Assembly: GCA_902801475.1 (NCBI GenBank)
Contig: CADCIO010000008.1
Coordinates: forward strand, 1 to 64,000
Reading direction: 5' to 3'
DNA: 64,000 nucleotides
DNA from: an uncultured Bacteroidales bacterium
GTDB lineage: Bacteria; Bacteroidota; Bacteroidia; Bacteroidales; Bacteroidaceae
The position numbers and the translations under genes are program-made. Under the pieces are notes generated by a model. It was not told the origin of the DNA. It did no database searches and worked only from the letters and a program-made list of their open reading frames with translations. Shown one piece after another: positions 60,446 to 64,000 of this stretch (within the stretch, counting starts at the first letter, position 1; each line of letters opens with the position of its first letter).

Positions 60446-60453
60446 CAAAGGTA
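60446..60453 (-). promoter_or_regulatory. -7 box of the CPA2-lolD-cvfB unit (TACCTTTG)
   Basis: TACCTTTG on the minus strand, 15 bases before the ATG at 60431; the heptamer array lies right upstream. Confidence 0.65.
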
Positions 60454-60456
60454 CAG

Positions 60457-60566
60457 AAAAAACTAAAAACTAAAAACTAAAAATTAAAAGTAATGGTATC
60501 TTTTGCCAATATTAGCCATTTGTTACTTAAACTTTTAGTTTTTAGTTTTTAGTTTTTAGTTTTTTT
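60457..60566. repeat. Inverted pair of heptamer arrays between CPA2 gene and asd
   Basis: AAAAACT units (60457-60490) face AGTTTTT units (60531-60566) around a 40-base centre, matching the arrangement between dut and dgt. Each arm lies just upstream of one divergent -7 box and takes the place of the -33 element. Confidence 0.75.
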
Positions 60567-60568
60567 CC

Positions 60569-60576
60569 TAACTTTG
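60569..60576 (+). promoter_or_regulatory. -7 box of asd (TAACTTTG)
   Basis: TAACTTTG followed by GCACC, with a leader of about 45 bases before the asd ATG. Confidence 0.7.
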
Positions 60577-60625
60577 CACCGTTTTTCATAAAAAGAATAA
60601 GATTTTCAATAAATAAGGTAATAAG

Positions 60626-61636
60626 ATGAAAGTAGCAATCGTCGGCGCCAGTGGTGCCGTAGGACAGGAATTCCTTCGTGTTCTTGATGAGAGAAATTTC
60701 CCAATTGACGAACTCGTGCTTTTCGGTTCAACTCGTAGTGCCGGAAGAAAATATACTTTCCGTGGCAAGGAGTATGAAGTACAGCTTCTCAAGCACGGCG
60801 ACGACTTCAAGGGTGTGGATATCGCCTTCACATCTGCTGGTGCTGGCACATCAAAGGAGTTTGCTGAGGACATCACCAAGTTTGGTGCTGTGATGATTGA
60901 CAACTCCAGTGCCTTCCGTATGGATGATGATGTGCCATTGGTGGTGCCTGAGTGCAACGCTGCCGATGCCCTCAACCGTCCTCGTGGCATCATTGCCAAC
61001 CCCAACTGTACTACCATCATGATGGTGGTGGTTCTCCAGCCTATTGAGAAGTTGAGTCACATCCAGCGCATTCATGTGGCAAGCTACCAGAGCGCTTCTG
61101 GTGCTGGTGCCGCTGCTATGGCTGAATTGCAACAGCAGTACAAGGAACTGGTGGAAGGCAAGGAGCCAACAGTCAACAAGTTCGCTTATCAGTTGGCATA
61201 CAACGTGATTCCTCAGATTGACGTGTTCCAGGACAATGGCTACACGAAGGAGGAGATGAAGATGTTCAACGAGACCCGTAAGATCATGCATACCGATGCC
61301 AAGTGCTCTGCTATGTGTGTACGCATATCTTCTCTCCGTGCTCACTCAGAGGCTGTGTGGGTGGAGACAGAGAAGCCTATCTCTGTGGAAGATGCACAGA
61401 AGGCCATCGCTGCGGCTGATGGTGTGACCCTCATTGACGATCCAAAGAATCAGAAGTATCCTATGCCACTCTTCACAGCAGGCAAGGACGATGTCTATGT
61501 GGGTCGTGTCCGCAAAGACCTTGCCAACGAGAACGGTCTCACTTTCTGGCTCTCAGGCGACCAAATCAAGAAGGGTGCAGCTTTGAACGCTGTGCAGATT
61601 GCTGAGTACCTCATCAAGGTGGGTAACATCAAATAA
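60626..61636 (+). CDS. asd: Aspartate-semialdehyde dehydrogenase
   Basis: A 336-residue Asd. The NADP-binding start is [19 protein letters not shown]; the catalytic cysteine is in [25 protein letters not shown] and the catalytic His in [14 protein letters not shown] follow. It reduces aspartyl phosphate to the semialdehyde at the branch to lysine/DAP, threonine and methionine; dapB of the lysine branch is at 38.7 kb. It has its own promoter and terminator, so it is a single-gene unit. Confidence 0.96.
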   Translation: MKVAIVGASGAVGQEFLRVLDERNFPIDELVLFGSTRSAGRKYTFRGKEYEVQLLKHGDDFKGVDIAFTSAGAGTSKEFAEDITKFGAVMIDNSSAFRMDDDVPLVVPECNAADALNRPRGIIANPNCTTIMMVVVLQPIEKLSHIQRIHVASYQSASGAGAAAMAELQQQYKELVEGKEPTVNKFAYQLAYNVIPQIDVFQDNGYTKEEMKMFNETRKIMHTDAKCSAMCVRISSLRAHSEAVWVETEKPISVEDAQKAIAAADGVTLIDDPKNQKYPMPLFTAGKDDVYVGRVRKDLANENGLTFWLSGDQIKKGAALNAVQIAEYLIKVGNIK

Positions 61637-61658
61637 GTAAAGATATACACATAAAAAG

Positions 61659-61693
61659 GAGAGCATCCGTCATTGCGATGGATGCTCTCTTTG
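61659..61693. terminator. Terminator between asd and the FKBP gene
   Basis: GAGAGCATCC (61659-61668) pairs perfectly with GGATGCTCTC (61680-61689), with a run of A before and T-rich bases after, so it can act on both converging transcripts. Confidence 0.88.
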
Positions 61694-61715
61694 TATTTAT
61701 ATGCCAACCTGCCGC

Positions 61716-61756
61716 ATGGCGAAAATCGCCCAGTGCGTGGGCTGGTGGGCTGGTTA
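61716..61756. repeat. Stop-codon hairpin element, copy 2
   Basis: GGCGAAAATCGCC forms one hairpin and GCCCA-GTGCG-TGGGC an overlapping second one. The end, with a duplicated TGGGCTGG, abuts TTA, the complement of the FKBP stop codon. Confidence 0.65.
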
Positions 61757-62368
61757 GTGCCAAGTGGTGTCTGTATCGATGTGATACTTGTAGATGCGCG
61801 CCAGCTTGATGTCGAAGATCAGGGTGGAGTAGTCAGGAACCTTGCTCGATGGGTTCACCTTGGGGTTGTAGCCCAGATAGTATGGAATGACCACCTTCCA
61901 TCGGTCACCTTCCACCATATTCATTACAGCTGTGGCAAAGCCAGTCAGCATGTTATTAGCAGCAGCCATAAGTTTGGGCACATCCGTCTCCTCGTTGAAG
62001 GTGTAGGTGCTGTAACTCTTGTCGAAGACATTGCCCTGTGGGTATGACGCAGAAGGAATCAGACGACCCAGATAGTGAACGCGGACGGAGTCGTTCTGCT
62101 CAGCATGACGGGTGCCCGTTCCGTTCTCCAACTTCTGTACATATATATAAAAGTTGTTGTTCAGGTCAGGACGTTCCTCCCTCGTTATGAGGTTGTAAGC
62201 AATGATCTTTGTCCACCCGTCGCGTCCGGCATTGGCAAGATTGGCGATGGAATCCACATACTGCTGATTCCTTGTCTGCCAGTTGTCATACTCGTTCACC
62301 TCATCCTTCTCGCTGCAAGAGGCGAGAAGGAGAGTGAACAGAGATAGTATGTAGAAAATTCTTTTCAT
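61754..62368 (-). CDS. FKBP-type peptidyl-prolyl isomerase lipoprotein
   Basis: A 204-residue lipoprotein with lipobox LLLASC (about residues 13-18). The FKBP core is visible in RVHYLGRLIPSASYPQGNVF, MLTGFATAVMNMVEGDRWKV and IPYYLGYNP, ending with STLIFDIKLARI. It would catalyse proline isomerisation of exported proteins in the periplasm. Some core aromatic positions differ from classical FKBP, so activity is likely but not certain. It follows glyS on the same strand with a hairpin element between them. Confidence 0.85.
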   Translation of the reverse strand: MKRIFYILSLFTLLLASCSEKDEVNEYDNWQTRNQQYVDSIANLANAGRDGWTKIIAYNLITREERPDLNNNFYIYVQKLENGTGTRHAEQNDSVRVHYLGRLIPSASYPQGNVFDKSYSTYTFNEETDVPKLMAAANNMLTGFATAVMNMVEGDRWKVVIPYYLGYNPKVNPSSKVPDYSTLIFDIKLARIYKYHIDTDTTWH

Positions 62369-62375
62369 TGTCCGA

Positions 62376-62408
62376 ATGGCGAAATTCGTCCAGCGCGTGG
62401 GCTGGTTA
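62376..62408. repeat. Stop-codon hairpin element, copy 3
   Basis: Same sequence as copies 1 and 2 with minor changes (GGCGAAATTCGTC, then CCAGCGCGTGGGCTGG), abutting TTA, the complement of the glyS stop codon. Confidence 0.65.
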
Positions 62409-63959
62409 TTTGAGGTTCTTCAAGAGACTTGTGATGGTCACTTGGTCTTCGATGATGCCGCGCAGGTCAGCGATGTTCACACGCTCCTGCTTCATCGTGT
62501 CACGATAACGGAGTGTCACCGTGTTGTCCTCCAGCGTCTGGTTGTCCACCGTCACGCAGAATGGAGTACCGATGGCATCCTGACGACGGTAACGCTTACC
62601 GATCTGGTCTTTCTCCTCGTACTTGCAGTTGAAGTGGAACTTCAGACCATCGATGATCTCACGAGCCTTCTCTGGCAGACCGTCCTTCTTCGTGAGTGGG
62701 AACACTGCCAACTTGATAGGAGCCAGTGCGGCAGGCAGACGGAGCACCACGCGGGTGTCGCCACCTTCCAACTGCTCCTCGCAGTAGCTGTGGCACATCA
62801 CAGACAGGAACATGCGGTCCACACCAATTGAAGTCTCGATGACGTATGGAGTGTAAGATGTGTTGTCCTCTGGATCGAAGTACTCAATCTTCTTGCCTGA
62901 GTATTTAGCGTGCTGACTGAGGTCGAAGTTCGTGCGGCTGTGGATACCTTCCACCTCCTTGAATCCGAAAGGCATCTTGAATTCCACGTCGGTGGCAGCG
63001 TTGGCATAGTGAGCCAACTTGTCGTGGTCGTGGAAACGGTAGTTCTCTGCGCCGAAGCCGAGTGCCTGATGCCAAGCCATGCGGCGCTTCTTCCACTCCT
63101 CAAACCACTGGAGTTCCGTGCCTGGCTTCACGAAGAACTGCATCTCCATCTGTTCGAACTCACGCATACGGAAGATGAACTGACGTGCCACAATCTCGTT
63201 GCGGAATGCCTTACCAATCTGAGCAATACCAAATGGAACCTTCATGCGGCCTGTCTTCTGTACGTTCAGGTAGTTCACGAAGATACCTTGTGCAGTCTCT
63301 GGACGCAAATAGATGGTTGATGCTCCTTCAGCAGCTGCACCCATCTCTGTCTTGAACATGAGGTTGAACTGACGCACGTCTGTCCAGTTGCGAGTGCCAC
63401 TGATGGGACAAACAATGCCTTCGTCCAGGATAATCTGCTTCAAACCTTCCAAGTCGATGCCGCCTTCAGCGTTCATTACTTCCTGATAACGCTGATGCAA
63501 GGCGTCACGCTTTGCCTGCTCTTCCAACACACGGGCAGAAGTGGCGCGGTACTGTGCCTCGTCGAAGGCATCACCAAAACGCTTTCTTGCCTTGGCAACT
63601 TCCTTCTCAATCTTCTCGTCATATTTTGCAATCTGATCCTCGATGAGCACATCCGCACGATAGCGCTTCTTCGAGTCGCGGTTGTCAATCAGTGGGTCAT
63701 TGAATGCGTCCACGTGTCCACTGGCCTTCCAGATGGTGGGGTGCATGAAGATGGCAGAGTCGATGCCCACGATGTTCTCGTGCAGCAGCACCATATACTG
63801 CCACCAATATTGCTTGATGTTGTTCTTCAATTCCACACCGTTCTGACCGTAGTCATACACGGCGCCCAGTCCGTCATAAATCTCTGAAGATGGGAACACA
63901 AACCCATACTCCTTACAGTGGCTCACCACTTTCTTGAAAATGTCTTCTTGCTGTGCCAT
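62406..63959 (-). CDS. glyS: Glycine--tRNA ligase (dimeric type)
   Basis: A 517-residue class II synthetase of the alpha2 (eukaryote/archaeal-like) kind, used instead of the GlyQ/GlyS tetramer. Motif 1 region YDYGQNGVELKNNIKQYWW and GIDSAIFMHPTIWKASGHVD, the TYLRPETAQGIFVNYLNV-like segment (here IYLRPETAQGIFVNYL), motif 2 FRNEIVARQFIFRMREFEQM and motif 3 IGVDRMFLSVM are present, with an anticodon-binding C-terminus. It is complete within the window, and its promoter lies beyond the right edge. Confidence 0.96.
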   Translation of the reverse strand: MAQQEDIFKKVVSHCKEYGFVFPSSEIYDGLGAVYDYGQNGVELKNNIKQYWWQYMVLLHENIVGIDSAIFMHPTIWKASGHVDAFNDPLIDNRDSKKRYRADVLIEDQIAKYDEKIEKEVAKARKRFGDAFDEAQYRATSARVLEEQAKRDALHQRYQEVMNAEGGIDLEGLKQIILDEGIVCPISGTRNWTDVRQFNLMFKTEMGAAAEGASTIYLRPETAQGIFVNYLNVQKTGRMKVPFGIAQIGKAFRNEIVARQFIFRMREFEQMEMQFFVKPGTELQWFEEWKKRRMAWHQALGFGAENYRFHDHDKLAHYANAATDVEFKMPFGFKEVEGIHSRTNFDLSQHAKYSGKKIEYFDPEDNTSYTPYVIETSIGVDRMFLSVMCHSYCEEQLEGGDTRVVLRLPAALAPIKLAVFPLTKKDGLPEKAREIIDGLKFHFNCKYEEKDQIGKRYRRQDAIGTPFCVTVDNQTLEDNTVTLRYRDTMKQERVNIADLRGIIEDQVTITSLLKNLK

Positions 63960-64000
63960 TATCTTATTTCTTATATAATTTTTCTTGTTCGAATGGAAAA

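Overview
The window looks like chromosome from a Bacteroidales bacterium, most likely Prevotella or a close relative. Evidence: almost every intergenic start region carries the Bacteroidetes -7 box TAnnTTTG (sometimes with a TTTG box about 20 bp upstream) and no Shine-Dalgarno; there are type IX secretion genes (porW/sprE-like, porX), a glycine-lipid gene pair (glsA/glsB-like), DUF2851 and DUF4292 proteins and a kinase-less relative of hybrid two-component regulators. Coding density is high and most genes are housekeeping.

Layout. 0.3-1.4 kb: a truncated IS3-type element fused to the broken end of a DUF3990 gene, with a small partner gene. 1.5-9.7 kb: NhaC antiporter, aroA, a small unknown gene, then porW, porX and tsaE in tight order. 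9.7-21.6 kb: trxA, dnaE, rpoN, a PAP2-like membrane protein, purE, ispG, lemA, a DUF2207 protein and coaX. 21.6-29.1 kb: an accessory block with a repeat-rich gene-free stretch, a membrane AraC-type regulator, then a GH43 arabinanase, a beheaded GH51 remnant, a GH53 galactanase and a tandem-domain esterase, together suited to degrading pectic arabinan/galactan side chains. 29.1-33.4 kb: envC-like, DUF4292 lipoprotein, TPR protein and dut on the minus strand. 33.6-41.5 kb: dgt, a BASS transporter, a nucleoside kinase, tRNA-Arg and tRNA-Trp, DUF2851, dapB, lepB, wbqC-like. 41.5-45.8 kb: an AT-rich polysaccharide export trio (PHP phosphatase, Wzz, Wza) without glycosyltransferases. 46-50.4 kb: glsA/glsB, a CoA-transferase, xth. 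50.4-55.7 kb: an ECF sigma factor, a membrane anti-sigma-like protein and a 1239-residue secreted protein in one operon. 55.8-64 kb: an esterase, a CvfB-like protein, LolD, a CPA2 antiporter, asd, an FKBP lipoprotein and glyS.

The most unusual observation is a 47-bp direct repeat (44 of 47 positions identical by my alignment). It forms the true 3' end of the envC-like gene (29081-29127) and recurs, in another reading frame, as the 3' end of the AraC-type regulator (22092-22138). The two copies bracket the whole pectin-degradation block, which looks like a relic of integration at the 3' end of envC. Beside the left copy is a 32-bp perfect palindrome flanked by inverted GTGTCA iteron-like repeats. 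Other unusual points are three copies of a hairpin element starting exactly at stop codons, 7-8 bp tandem repeats that sit in promoter regions and also inside coding sequences, and a probable leaderless dgt message. All function calls come from reading the protein sequences; no database search was run.
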